64,000 nucleotides of DNA, from positions 3,328,200-3,392,199 of the forward strand of contig JAVGWX010000001.1 in assembly GCA_036924085.1 (NCBI GenBank), read 5' to 3'. The notes beneath the pieces were generated by a model, which saw only the letters and a list, made by a program, of their open reading frames with translations, was not told the DNA's origin and did no database searches. Of this stretch, positions 23,175 through 34,667 are shown piece by piece; position 1 is the stretch's first letter, and each line of letters opens with the position of its first letter. This DNA is from Ariolimax columbianus (taxonomy: Eukaryota; Mollusca; Gastropoda; Stylommatophora; Arionidae). The position numbers and the translations under genes were made by a program.

Positions 23175-23792
23175 TTACAGTCCATTAAGTAAAGTACGGA
23201 TGTGTTTTAGCCTAATAGGCAAAGTAAGTGTGTGTTTTAGTCCATTAGGTAAAGTAAGGATGTATTTTAGTCCATTAGGTAAAGTAAGGATGTGTTTTAG
23301 TCCATTAGGTAAAGTAAGGATGTGTTTTAGTTCATTAGGTAAAGTAAGGATGTGTTTTAGGTAAGGTAATGATATGTTTTTGCCCATTAGGTAAAGTAAG
23401 GATGTGTTTAAGTCCATTGGGAAAAGTAAGGATACATTTTAGCCCATTAGGTAAAGTTAGAATGTGTTTTAATCTATTAGGTAAAGTAAGGATGTGTTTT
23501 AGGTAAGGTAAGGATATATTTTAGCCCATAAGTAAAGTAAGGATGAGTTTTATTCCATTAGGTAAAGTAAGGATGTGTTTTAGCCCATAAGGTAAAGTAA
23601 TTATGTGTTTTAGTCCATTATGTGAAGTAAGGATGGGTTTTAGTCCATTAGGTAAAGTAAGGATGTGCTTTAGTCCATTAGGCATAGGTAAAGTAAAGAT
23701 GTGTTTTAGGTAAGGTAAGGATGTATTTTAGCCCACTAGGTAAAGTAAAGATGTGTTTTAGTCCATTAGGTAAAGTAAAGATGTGTAAACAT
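23175..23792. repeat. 30-bp minisatellite, second locus
   Basis: About twenty copies of a unit (agtccattaggtaaagtaag plus gatgtgtttt), the same family as 20775-21012 with t-to-a and c-to-g fixed differences, plus shortened aggtaagg variants. It lies immediately after element B copy 2b. Confidence 0.94.
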
Positions 23793-23794
23793 GA

Positions 23795-24412
23795 GTGATA
23801 ACTTGGTGACCTGAGTGATAACTTGGTTACCTGAGTGACATGAGTTATAACTTGGCTACATGAGTGATAATTTGGTGAAATGAGTGATAACTTGATGCCA
23901 TGATTGATAACTTGGTGACCTCAGTGATAACTTGGTGACCTCAGTGATAACTTGGTGACCTGAGTGATAACTCGGTCACTTTAGTGATAAGTTGGTGAAA
24001 TGAGCGATAACTTGGTGACCTGAGTGATAACTTAGTGAAATGAGTGATAACTGTGACATGAGTGATAACTTGGTGATATGAGTGATAACTTGGTGACATG
24101 AGTGATAGCTTGGGGACCTGAGTGATAACTTGGTGACCTGAGTGATAACTTAGTGAAATGAGTGATAACTGTGACATGAGTGATAACTTGGTGATATGAG
24201 TGATAACTTGGTGACATGAGTGATAACTTGGTGAAATGAGCGATAACTTGGTGACCTGAGTGATAACCTGGTGATATGAGTGATAACTTGGTGATCTAAG
24301 TGATAACTTGATGATCTGAGTGATAACTTGATGATCTGAGTGATAACTTGGTGAAATGATCGATAACATGGTGACCTGAGTGATAACATAGTGACCTGAG
24401 TGATAACATGAT
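23795..24412. repeat. 20-bp minisatellite
   Basis: About thirty copies of the 20-bp unit tgagtgataacttggtgacc with atg/acc/aaa variants. A block of about 118 bp is repeated at 24010-24125 and 24130-24235, giving weak higher-order structure. Confidence 0.95.
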
Positions 24413-25505
24413 GAAAACGATGAAAAGTAAGAGGCGACTATAAGTGTCAGCATGGCATAATATCACCATCACCACTAAGGAGGTCACTGAGAGTTCTGGC
24501 CCTGAACTTAACGATAGGTTTGACCACAGTAATGGGAAGCCTGTTGTAAGAGGTGATTGTCAGTCGATATTACAATAAAGAGACTGTAGGCAAATAGCGC
24601 CCAAACCCACAGCAGCCCCGGATGCTGTGGCTGATTTCTCGTTCGGAGAAGGAAAAATGTGTTTTGTTGTTGTTGTTTCTCATTTCCTTCGTAAGGCATT
24701 GCTAAGTGTACTCATGTGGGACTGACAGAGGAGAGGGAATTACCTCCTATGGAGCAGGAGATAGTTGTTACTTCAACTGAGCGATTGGGAACGCCACAAG
24801 TTCACCTGGTACCTGGGCAGTGTGAGGAGGAGGATATCACATAGAGAGGTATGGGGACACATTCATATTGGACCAAGACCGTTTCCAAAATGTTCTGATA
24901 CATTACTATGAAAATGTGTTTCGTTCTATGATTTTAAAAAAAAACTGTTTTACCATAAAATGTTTTGTGTATGGTGTGAATAGGCAACGACTAGGGTAAG
25001 GTGGAGGAACGGTGTAAATGGATACCTGGCACACGACTATGGAAGTAAAACACAACAAGGAAAGAAACTGGCCACCATTTCGCATACAAGCTGAAGTCTC
25101 TAACATCTTCTTTCCCGGACGGTAGTGTAACTACTATAGGACAAACCTTGACTTAGTATACTGAAGTCACTAAAAACTTCATTCCCGACAGCAGCGTAAA
25201 TAATATGGCACAAACATTTACTTGTTTATAGCTGAAAATGGATACAATTGACACTAACTCATTGATACAGTAAACAGGGTGAGTGCGTAAAACAGAAACA
25301 ATAGTCACAATAATATACACAGCATAGATGAAACGTCAGATTAACGTGGATTGGAAATTGGAAAGAAAGACAATTCAATTAAGATACACATGAATCGTCA
25401 CAGCAGACGATCGCAGATGTTAGACAGAAATAGCTAACAAAATTGCACTAGCTAACGCAGATTCCAGACAATAGGAATCATACCAAGATACACATCCATA
25501 TCACA
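24412..25505. other. No gene recognised
   Basis: Spacer. 25230-25320 resembles the outer end of element B at 12890-13010 (acagtaaacaccct / acagtaaacagggt context), suggesting a further fragment. No coding gene supported. Confidence 0.4.
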
Positions 25506-25507
25506 CC

Positions 25508-25682
25508 CGACAGTCAGACAGGCGGGTCTGACAGGCAGACAGACAGACGGGCGGGCGAGCTGACAGTCAGAAAAAGAGACTTACAGACGGGCGGCGGGCT
25601 GACAGACAGACAGACAGACAGACGGACGGCGGGCGAGCTGGCGAGCTGGTGGCCGGACAGACAGACAGACGGACGCACGGCT

Positions 25683-25715
<33 letters not shown>

Positions 25716-26152
25716 GACGGACAGACAGACATATAGATAGATAGACAGACAGAAGCACGGCCAGACAGACAGACGGACGGACGGACGGACAGACAGACAT
25801 ACGGACGGACAGACAGACGGGCGGACAGACGGACGCACGGCGAGACAGTCAGACAGACTAACGGACGGACAGACAGACAGACAGACGCACCGCCTGACAG
25901 ATAGTCAGACAGACGGACGGACAGACAGACATATACTGACGGATCGACGGACAGACAGACATATACTGACGGATCGACAGACAGACAGACGGGCGGACGG
26001 ACGGACAGACAGACGGACGCACGGCCAGACAGTCAGACAGACTAACGGACGGACAGACAGACTGACAGACAGACGCACCGCCTGACAGACAGTCAGACAG
26101 ACTAACGGACGGACAGACAGACAGACGGACGAACGGACGGACAGACAGACAG
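25508..26152. repeat. Long GACA/GACG tetranucleotide-derived array
   Basis: About 640 bp of gacagacagacggacggacg-type sequence, with larger blocks repeated (the unit spanning cgcacggccagacagtcaga recurs at about 25830, 26015 and 26075). It ends exactly where element A copy 4 starts. Confidence 0.95.
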
Positions 26153-26154
26153 TT

Positions 26155-26328
26155 TGTTAATACCCACAATGAGTATGTTTACTCTTTTGTGCGACTTAAA
26201 AAGCGGGTCAAGGGGCGGGTTGCTGTAGATTTCTTCACATCCTGAGAGTGCTGGTGAAGGTGGTTCGGCACCATACAGGCTATTCTGCTATGTTTGGCTT
26301 TATCTGCGTCACGCTCACTACTACTGGG

Positions 26329-26335
<7 letters not shown>
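26155..26335 (-). mobile_element. Dispersed element A, copy 4 (fragment)
   Basis: Matches the tail-proximal body of copies 1 and 5 (aatacccacaatgagta, tttactcttttgtg, gctatgtttggctttatc, actactactgggatc). It is cut off by an (AT)n run at 26335. No minisatellite is attached. Confidence 0.72.

Positions 26336-26391
<56 letters not shown>
26333..26391. repeat. (AT)n microsatellite
   Basis: A nearly perfect AT dinucleotide run of about 57 bp that replaces the remainder of element A. Confidence 0.97.
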
Positions 26392-26392
<1 letters not shown>

Positions 26393-26504
26393 TAGAGTTT
26401 ATTATTCACGCATGCCGTAGCCACCAGTTATTATCTTCCGATACAAAGATGTTGAGTCCTATACGGACGGTTAAAGTGATACCAGAGAACACAGTGCACT
26501 TAGA

Positions 26505-26850
26505 TATGGGATGGCATGATATTGGATGGGATGATATGGGATGAAATGATATGGGATGGCATGATATTGGGTGGCATGATATGGGAATAATAATATGGGA
26601 TGGAATGACATGGGATGGAATTATATGGGATGGAATGATATGGTAATAATGATATGGGATGGAATGATATGGGATGGCATGATATGGGAATAATGATATG
26701 GGATGGGATGATATGAGAAGGAATTATATGGGATTGCATGATATGGGAATAATGATATGGGATGGCATGATATGGGATGAGATGATATGGGATTGCATGA
26801 TATGGGAATAATGATATGGGAATAATGATATGGGATGGCATGATATGGGA
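26505..26850. repeat. Degenerate gatatgggatg array
   Basis: Repeats of atgatatgggatggcatg and atgatatgggaataatg in 10-11-bp steps. Open frames on the minus strand are shadows. Confidence 0.92.
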
Positions 26851-27059
26851 GAAAAGAGGAGTTGAGTTACTGAAATGTTCAATAGTCAAGTCGGCGTGGA
26901 AAGAATTGATCTTCAAGATCACACCACATGATACTTGATGATGATGAAGACTGTAGTGTAATGCCATTGTTTGTCTTCTTCGTTTGATAATTGTTGACAG
27001 AACAATTGGATGTTTTGTTGGTAAGCCGTTATAAATCCGGCATAACTATTTCCTTCTTT

Positions 27060-27530
27060 GTATGATCCATTCCACTGCAATATTGAAGGTAATGACGCTG
27101 CAGACAAACTAGCAAAGTGTGGAGGAGCATCCACATAAACAGACCTGAGTATCACATATAATGAAGCTACGACCATAATTAAAGCCAACTTCAGGGTAAA
27201 ATGGGCTGATCAACACCCCGACTTCCGAAAAGAAGACATCTACTTTAATTTAATTAGAAACGGTAAGTCATCATCTTCAAACTGAGAACTGGGCATAACA
27301 GACTCAATGGTCATCTTTAGAACAAAATGAGGATTGAGACAGATGACAAGTGTCCCTGTGGGGAGCATATCATGACCGTGGAACACATCCTACAAAGCTG
27401 CACGCTCACACAGGAAGAGAGAGAACTATACTGGCCTCGCGAAACAGATATGAGACAAACACTGTATGGAGATAAAACAGCCTTACAAACAGGTGTTCTT
27501 GTAAGAGAAACAAGAACCTTGATCTGAGGA
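27060..27530 (+). mobile_element. LINE 3' fragment: end of RNase H and C-terminal tail
   Basis: The plus strand encodes, with stops, HCNIEGNDAADKLAKCGGAS (end of RNase H, catalytic-region GNxxADxLAK motif) and ANFRVKWADQHPDF. The tail then follows with cysteines: KCPCGEHIMTVEHILQSC. The same tail organisation (ECPCGTGKMTAEQLLQNC) is in the LINE at 57009-60904, so it is the same superfamily but a divergent copy. Confidence 0.82.
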
Positions 27531-27866
27531 TGAAAGAAGAAGTATGAAACAGTTCAGTTTTGAATCAGCTATAAGTGTACTGAATGGCGGCGACATCCAA
27601 ACACGGCACGACACATCATGCACACGGCACAACACAGCATGCACACTGACGGGACTTCCCTGTCGCTCTGAGCATGACTGTGTCATCCTTGCAACAAACG
27701 GAAGTCCAGTGTTAAAAATGTCTACAGGAATATAAGCTTATGTAGGACTGAGAGAGAGCGAAAGAGTTAGGTCTACGCCCACTTCATGTAACCAGTTCTC
27801 TAAACAGTGTCTTCTACCACTAAACTACTTCAGTTTGGTAAACGTACAGGAGAGAGCTATACTTAC

Positions 27867-28078
27867 AATCTGCTTCATGCAGCCATTTATTAAATCAGCA
27901 TATAATGGTGCTACTACATTAGGCCAACTTGTGTAGAAACAGCCGGGCCTACAACTCTTCGCGTAGTCCGTTATAATATCTTCATGCAATGCTGCTATCT
28001 TCATTTTGAAACATTTTGTACAGAAAGTCAATAGATAGGACCGGTTAGGAATTGCCACCTTTTCCCATCGCAGTCCAG
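27867..28078 (-). CDS. Candidate internal exon of an unknown gene
   Basis: On the minus strand a 212-nt block is bounded by a TAG acceptor (28079-28080) and a strong GTAAGT donor (27861-27866). One frame is open through the block and includes YAKSCRPGCFYTSWPNVVAP. I do not recognise the family. A second possible exon-like block lies upstream on the same strand at about 28220-28305 (TTTCAAG acceptor, GTAAAT donor). No start, stop or further exons could be joined, so this may be chance. Confidence 0.22.
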
Positions 28079-28642
28079 CTACATAGTCACGGCATACCTA
28101 GAAGTGTCCAAGCAAACATTACCTACTAACGCATTTTAAATATTTAAATCGGCGAATTTTGAAATTTGATTTTTACATAAAAAGTAAAGGTATATTTTGT
28201 TAAAGCTATTTACCAATAAATAGGCTGCTTGAAACATCTCAACAGACTGCCACGATGAACTAATGACCAGCAGAAAGTCACTGTGGCTTCCCATCGTGCA
28301 CGCCATTCTTGAAACAAGAAAAGTTAGTTCCGGGGTGGGGACTGACAGGTGATGCAGAAGTGTATGTAAGATTGCTACAGCCTGACGGTAGACACGACTA
28401 CCCCGTTGTGGCTCAACAGCGTCTTCAGATTCTGTCATCAGATACACATATGAACACTTGTGGCGCCACCAGTGTACGTGCGTGTGTGTTATATTTGTTA
28501 AATCGAGGCCGGTTAAGTATTCAACATTCAGTCAGAAAGACGACATACTCAGACAAGGGAAAGTCTAAATTACCAAAAGGAAACTTCTGCTCTTCTTCGT
28601 AGGGACAAAGACTACGGGCTTTGCTTATCAGAAAACCACTTG

Positions 28643-31534
28643 ATGGATAGGGCTAGTATAACTCGAGTGAAATACACACCAGATAAAAATATCAATGTCA
28701 AAAGAACTTCAATTAAGAGAGACAACCGCATGAAAAGTCAGTGCTTCTTTACAGGCATCCGGAAATTTGAGGGCATCTCAGCTTCAGTGAAAACATCGAG
28801 ATTCGTGACTACAACATCCCAACTGCCAAGATCCGATATCTTAAATCATGAACGTGTTATAAGTGCGCGCGCAGCAGATAATACTAACCGTTATCAAATT
28901 GTGAGACAATCACGAAGCCTGGATAGAAGTGCTATCCTGTCACAGAAGGACAAGGTTCAGCTCCGTTTTACTGAACGTTATCTTCCTTCAACACCCACAG
29001 AGGACGCGTTTAGTTTCCAACTACCCTTAACTTTACCCAGGACAGATAAACATAACCCGTATGTAAAATCTGAGAGAGGACAGGAATGTGCGTGCATAGA
29101 TAATATCGTGCCCCCTGGCAGACTGAGAGAAGATAACAGTTCCTTAATATGTGCTGCGGAGAACTCTGTCCGCCATTCGAGGCAGTCACATGGCGGTCAA
29201 GCACAAACATTCAAAGATTGGGACATGAACAACAAAGCTTCTCCATTTCATTTATCGCTATGTGGAAAAGAAAATGTTCACTTTCCCTCAAAGCAAAGCA
29301 ATATAGCTTCGACCATGTCAACTCTAGTAAATGTGAGGTACGTTACAGAAACACCTGGTTTGGAACAATCATATTCAAATACATATGCAAAACAGCCTCA
29401 AATTACGAACACAGCAGCGAGTACAGAAGCGTTTCGAGGATTTCCTAGCAGCTGTAGAACCAATGCAGTGTGTTACAAATTGATCACAAATAATCATGAT
29501 AGGGAAACGGGCCAACCAAAGATCGGAATTGCATGTTCGCTGTCTGGAACGGATCATATGACGTCATTTCCGCACAAGTCAGCTCTAAGCGATTATGCAA
29601 CTACTGCAACTAATTTTCAGGAAGAAAATATGAAATACCACTCTCTTAATAGAACACATACTCTAGCCAGTCAGCCAAACGGCCAGTTTAACACACAAGA
29701 TCTTCACAACGCCATCAATGTATCATCAATTGGTGAATTTGTAGACTCTAAGTCTAGTGGCTTGCGTTTTGTAGAAGTTATGAAGAAAACAAATTCATTT
29801 AGCACCTCTTACATGGAGAAGGGCAAGCATGCGGTCTCTAGACAGGAATGTAGAGTCAATCAATCCAACAAACACTTGCATAGTGAATATTCACAGGAAC
29901 AATTCAACAGAAACCAAATTGACAAAAAGCGCTTTTCCAGTATTCAGACGCAATATTCAGACATGGAAGTTGCCAATCTGCCATATAGGTTAAATATTAA
30001 ACCAGAAAATAGCAAGAGAACTTCGGAAGTCCATGATAACCAATGTACACAAAAACGAACTGAATGTCTAAATAACAGATCAATATGCTCGCATGACCAG
30101 AATGAACCAATAAGGTCGTTAGACCCAACGACATTTTCCAAACATGAGACATCTGAAGGTCAGCGTGAAACTGTCAGTAACAGTCAATCAGGAAACAGAG
30201 GAGAAATGGTTGACAAAAGCTCGGAGCTGCATGCTTCAGATTCCAACCAAGATGACTTCAAATGCAACTCTTTTTTGAAGGAAATCTTAAAAGAGGTGGC
30301 AGATAAAATCTCAAGGCCCGCTTTTGAGAAAAATTCTAGCAACGAGTCTATCCCGACGAAGCTAAAGATGACACCGTCCAGCGGCTCAATCCCTGAAAGT
30401 CGTGCTGACAGACAAAGGAAAGTACATACGATCAAAGTGCCTTCGTCCACTTTATCAAATCAGCCGTCCAGTCAGTGTCCTATTTTCAACCAGTCTTCAA
30501 AAATTCCAGTTCCACATTCCAAAGATATTCACACTTCTGATCCTCAGTCCCTTGTCTTCAAGAGCATTGAATATGAGAAGGTACATTACGGAAAAAATAA
30601 TATAGGCAATGCAGACCAGAAGCCCAAGATTAAAGAGCCGTCACCAGAACATTCCACTGTCAGCCTTGAGGTGAAATCGGTCAACCTAAGTTTCAGCTGT
30701 GCAGACAAACACATTCAGAACAATTCTCGACAGATACGTATTAAATGGTCCATCAGTCCAAACGCAAATTCCAAGTGGAAGACAGAAAGTATTACCGTTG
30801 AAAGAGTGCCTGAGCATTCGGAACAAATGCATAACTCTTCCAACTTGGCTACTGTTAAGTTTACTCCTGCACAAGCAGGCGAAATGAAATCTGATTGCCC
30901 GACTCGCCATGACAGAAAGTGGCAGGAACATGGCACCGGCACATTCCTCAGAAGTAAACAGGCTGCATATAAATCGGATGTTTGTGAGCAAACAAGTGCA
31001 GCTTGGAAGATGAAATCTCTCAGCGTTGCCAAATCTGAACGCTGTAAGCGTCTATTGACAAGACCGTCTGACACCACCCTCAGAAGTCCTAAGCCTTGTC
31101 AAGCCAATAAGTATCTTGGCAAGTCACACAGAAACACGACTAGGAACGATGGAAACCCATTCATTTCAAAAGGTGAAAAGTCCAAATGCGATTACCAGTG
31201 CAATCTGCCATTGTTGCCAAACTGTACGGCAGCTAAAACACACAAGACGGAAATGGACTCATCTGATCAGAGAATCAGCATGAATTCATTATGCCAAAGA
31301 AAAACCAATCAAGTGACGCTTTCAAATGACCCTGCGAGCAACGATGCGCAGCTTAAACATAAATGCGCATCCAAAATATTGGCCAAAAATCCCGAAAATA
31401 ATTTAGTGCCTAGAACGGAAGATCGTTATTTGCTCTTACGGTTAGACTGGGGCGTGTATATAATCTTGGTGACGACCATCCCGGTTCTCTTGTTTCTACT
31501 GGCACTGAATTTCTACATGCGAGGTGTGTCTTAG
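28643..31534 (+). CDS. Uncharacterised 963-residue protein with C-terminal membrane segment
   Basis: A single open frame of 963 codons from the first in-frame ATG (28643) to TAG/TAA-type termination at 31534. This is far longer than chance and lacks repeats. The product is polar (Ser, Thr, Asn, Lys, Gln and Arg rich), with scattered Cys, no signal peptide and no domain I recognise. Residues about 936-959 form the only hydrophobic stretch (VYIILVTTIPVLLFLLALNF), followed by a five-residue end, so a tail-anchored or type II topology with a large cytosolic part is likely. The frame stays open 126 nt upstream to a TAA at 28514 without an ATG, so an upstream spliced exon could supply a different N-terminus. 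The body is probably mostly disordered. Function unknown; real coding status is likely but unproven. Confidence 0.72.
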   Translation: MDRASITRVKYTPDKNINVKRTSIKRDNRMKSQCFFTGIRKFEGISASVKTSRFVTTTSQLPRSDILNHERVISARAADNTNRYQIVRQSRSLDRSAILSQKDKVQLRFTERYLPSTPTEDAFSFQLPLTLPRTDKHNPYVKSERGQECACIDNIVPPGRLREDNSSLICAAENSVRHSRQSHGGQAQTFKDWDMNNKASPFHLSLCGKENVHFPSKQSNIASTMSTLVNVRYVTETPGLEQSYSNTYAKQPQITNTAASTEAFRGFPSSCRTNAVCYKLITNNHDRETGQPKIGIACSLSGTDHMTSFPHKSALSDYATTATNFQEENMKYHSLNRTHTLASQPNGQFNTQDLHNAINVSSIGEFVDSKSSGLRFVEVMKKTNSFSTSYMEKGKHAVSRQECRVNQSNKHLHSEYSQEQFNRNQIDKKRFSSIQTQYSDMEVANLPYRLNIKPENSKRTSEVHDNQCTQKRTECLNNRSICSHDQNEPIRSLDPTTFSKHETSEGQRETVSNSQSGNRGEMVDKSSELHASDSNQDDFKCNSFLKEILKEVADKISRPAFEKNSSNESIPTKLKMTPSSGSIPESRADRQRKVHTIKVPSSTLSNQPSSQCPIFNQSSKIPVPHSKDIHTSDPQSLVFKSIEYEKVHYGKNNIGNADQKPKIKEPSPEHSTVSLEVKSVNLSFSCADKHIQNNSRQIRIKWSISPNANSKWKTESITVERVPEHSEQMHNSSNLATVKFTPAQAGEMKSDCPTRHDRKWQEHGTGTFLRSKQAAYKSDVCEQTSAAWKMKSLSVAKSERCKRLLTRPSDTTLRSPKPCQANKYLGKSHRNTTRNDGNPFISKGEKSKCDYQCNLPLLPNCTAAKTHKTEMDSSDQRISMNSLCQRKTNQVTLSNDPASNDAQLKHKCASKILAKNPENNLVPRTEDRYLLLRLDWGVYIILVTTIPVLLFLLALNFYMRGVS

Positions 31535-31699
31535 TACATCGGAAAAATGTCTATGACTATCTTGGTCACATCGGAAATCTATCTATGACTATTTTGGTCA
31601 CATCGGAAAGCTGTCTATGACTAGTGCCTTCTGATCAAATGTAAGAGTATACACAAAGAACGAGTCTCCCAACTGGAATGTCTCTTTATGTACTTAATC

Positions 31700-31705
31700 A
31701 TTAAA
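31700..31705 (+). terminator. Candidate poly(A) signal ATTAAA
   Basis: ATTAAA lies 165 bp after the stop of the 963-codon frame. It is the common variant signal, and no closer AATAAA was seen. The intervening 3' UTR has a short direct repeat (tctatgactatcttggtcac-type, three copies at 31550-31625). Confidence 0.4.
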
Positions 31706-31794
31706 GGCTAACATACACATCATGGCTTCTTTGGACTGACTATTTGTAAACTTATTTATCATCCAGAATGGTTGCACGGTGCAGACGATTAGTG

Positions 31795-32105
31795 TTGTTG
31801 TTCTTGTGTAATGCCCACAATGAGTAAGTTTACTCTTTTGTGTGCATGAAAAGGCGGGCAGGAAAACAACCTGTTTTCCGGGAGCGCTCAATGGAAGAGA
31901 AATTATAGTCTTGGTCAGTATATTGTGCCTGACCCCGACGCGACGTCTTGGTCAGTATATTGTGCCTGACTCCGACGCGACGTCCTGGTCAGTATGTTGT
32001 GCCTGACCCCGACGCGACGTCCTGATCAGTATGTTGTGCCTGACCCCGACGCGACGTCCTGGTCAGTGTGTTGTGCCTGACCCCGACGCGACGTCCTGAC
32101 CGGAC
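31795..32105 (-). mobile_element. Dispersed element A, copy 5, with 37-bp array
   Basis: Tail-proximal TTGTTG run, then aatgcccacaatgagtaagt and tttactcttttgtgtg as in copies 1, 4 and 6. 31905-32105 holds five copies of a 37-bp unit (ggtcagtatattgtgcctga plus ccccgacgcgacgtcct). The central body is shortened and replaced by unrelated sequence. Confidence 0.7.
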
Positions 32106-32109
32106 TATC

Positions 32110-33230
32110 GTCTCAGTCCCAGTGTTACATATACTGTTTTATAAAATTGTTGATATTTGCTATCTCGATCGATCCTACGTTCGAGAGTCAAGAGGTTTGC
32201 TTTTTCTTTTCTTCATTTCTTTGAACTTTGTGGCTGCTTATGTGCCCCCCCCCCCTTTCCCCAGAATGACACTGACCCACACTCTGACATTGTCACATAT
32301 GTGACAGTGTTAATAACATACGGGACAGTGTGACAATAATTATGTCACTAAAATGCTTGTGTTTGAATGCGGCGTACCCTTGCCGACACAACATACCGCT
32401 TTACTTACAAAAATGATCATGAACTTGTTCGTCGTTTATCCTCAGATCCAGGTCTTGGTTTCCCCTACACAGGCCAATATTGCTCGTAAGGCTGCTTTAT
32501 CTCCGCACAGCTTTTTGTTCCTTATCTGTCTCGCGAGGCCTGTTCTCTCTTATGTGTGAGCGGGCAGCTTTCTAGAATACTTTCCACGATTATCGATGCT
32601 CCCCACATGTCCCAACCCTCAGCTTTTTGCAATGATAACCCTTGAGTTTGTTATGTCCAGTCTGAAGATGATGGCTTGCTGCTCTTCGCTCGTTGAGTCG
32701 TAGTACTTGTGTGTCTTCTTTTCGAAAGAAAATGTGTTGATCAGCCAATTTCTTCATGAAGTTGGTTTTAATTAATTTGGTCTCGGCTTCATCTAAACGT
32801 GATGCTCGGGTTTTGTTTCTTCTCCCATTATTAGTCCTCTTTACAATGAAAGTGATGTCACCACCTCCAATAGATCTAGCTTTGTTAGCTGAGCCATCTC
32901 TACATAAGTGTATCCATTTTTATGACAGACTCTCCTAAGATATTATTCTGTGATAATTGTCCTTTCTAATTTTAGGGTTTACGTCTTTTACATTCACTTT
33001 ATGGTTTCTGCCATGTTAGGGCTTTTTACTTTCTTCGATAGTGTAATTTTGTGGATGTATGTTTGTATGATTTAGATGTCTAGTCACTGCGATTTTTCAG
33101 GTACTATACCGGTATTGAATGAGCTGACATTCTCACTGCTGAAGCGCTTTAAAAAAAATCTCTGCGCGTCTCCATGTTTTCGATTTCTGTGATGTTCTTT
33201 TGCTGCATTTATTCGGAAATCAAGTGCATA
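32110..33230. other. Unassigned, possibly LINE-derived
   Basis: No host gene recognised. The reverse strand may carry decayed LINE sequence continuous with the relic at 33230-33640, but motifs could not be fixed. A short C run is at 32246-32255. Confidence 0.35.
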
Positions 33231-33640
33231 TAGTGCACTGTGTACTCTTTTAGTGATTTATGTGATTATACAACTGACATGAGAATAGCATGGGGGACTG
33301 ACATGAGAATAGCATGGGGGAGAGTATTTCACCTTGCGCAACTCCTTGTTCTCTTCTCATCGATATCCTGAGGTAACCTTGGAGATACGCTTTTGCTGTC
33401 CTGTTATCTAAATAATCACTGATACATCTGTGCATCTTTTTGGTTATGCCCATTTACAGTAGTTTGAGTCGGCTCTTCCGAAAGCTTCTTCTAGACCTAT
33501 CCAGACTTTGAGTGATTTCTTTTTGTTCTTGATTATCGTCTTTCAATTGCATGCAAGTTAGATGTGATCTGGTCTTCGTTCGATCTGTTTCTATTTCAGC
33601 ATGTTTGCTAAGAGACTAGGAAGTATTTGGACTCCTTGTA
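33230..33640 (-). pseudogene. LINE reverse transcriptase relic
   Basis: Minus-strand segments read, across frameshifts, VWIGLEEAFGRADSN (decayed first catalytic block, usually VDLEKAFDxV), MHRCISDYLDNRTAKAYLQG and EQGVAQGEILSPMLF (the GxxQGxxLSPxLF block). The gaatagcatgggggactgac segment near the LSP block is duplicated. It is old, with several frame breaks, and a different lineage from the LINEs at 15 and 58 kb. Confidence 0.7.
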
Positions 33641-34440
33641 GAAGGTTATTCTAGTGTTAACTATTGGTTCTATTAGTCTCCCCCCCCCCCCTTCAGCTGA
33701 GTAGACTATTAGGTATGCAGCTGCTTTACTTCATGTCGTCCTTCCCGTGCTTAAGGATGAGGAATAGCCGTACCTGCCTTCTACATTGGGAGAGGGTATG
33801 GACACACAGTTCCCTGTTTTCAGCTTGCGTTCAAGATGTGCAGCAGTTTGTTCTTATGGTATTTCTGCCCTGTTGGAGAGAATTTCATTGGTGGTGTCGC
33901 CTTTTGATGTAATGTTTCTCTTCTTGAGTTTATTAATGGTTGATTTTGATTCAGCCGTGGTGACATTTATCATCAGCATTCCGCGGGTACTCGAATTTAG
34001 TGCTATATTTTTTGTAGTTCTCTCTTAATATTCCTTTTTTAAAATATCTGCCGGGATTTTGTTTCTACTTGATTCTGCGTAATTTTCGACTAGAACATCC
34101 GCTGCTTTTTTTCCAGAATAGCACTTGTCTTCATCTTGTACCTGCTGCCCTCGTGTATCGCCTTTGGTAGCTTCCAGAGCTTCTTGCTCTCTGTCTCTGA
34201 CTCACTCTGTCAAAGTTCAACGCTTCTGTATGATCATGTATGCTATTCTTGCATGCTTAGTTGATTGTTTTCCTATATCGTGTCAGAGATGCATTGGATG
34301 TGATTTAACTTTGTTGATTTTAATTAATTTCTTTTCTCTCATGTTTTATATTGTTCGCAGAAATTGATATGTTTAAGCCATTGTTTGACCACCTATCAGT
34401 AAGTCAAAGCAATTCTTGTTGAAGCAAATGCTTGAAATGT
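33640..34440. other. Unassigned, probably decayed LINE
   Basis: Possible continuation of the minus-strand reverse transcriptase relic. No firm motifs. A C10 run at 33682-33691. Confidence 0.3.
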
Positions 34441-34667
34441 TTTTCATTGATCTCTCCCATGACACATACGAGTATTGTACACGTAAGTTTTGCCTGATCC
34501 GCAGAGACCGTCGAGAAAGAAAACACGTGACTCAGGTATGCCATCCTTAATAGCCGTTGTTTCTACATGGGGGAGTCTGTCAATCCCATGTGCTGTTTTA
34601 TGAATCGGATCAACGGTTTGAAAAATTTCCTCAAAATGTTCATTTGGACCTTGTTCCGGCAATCCAA

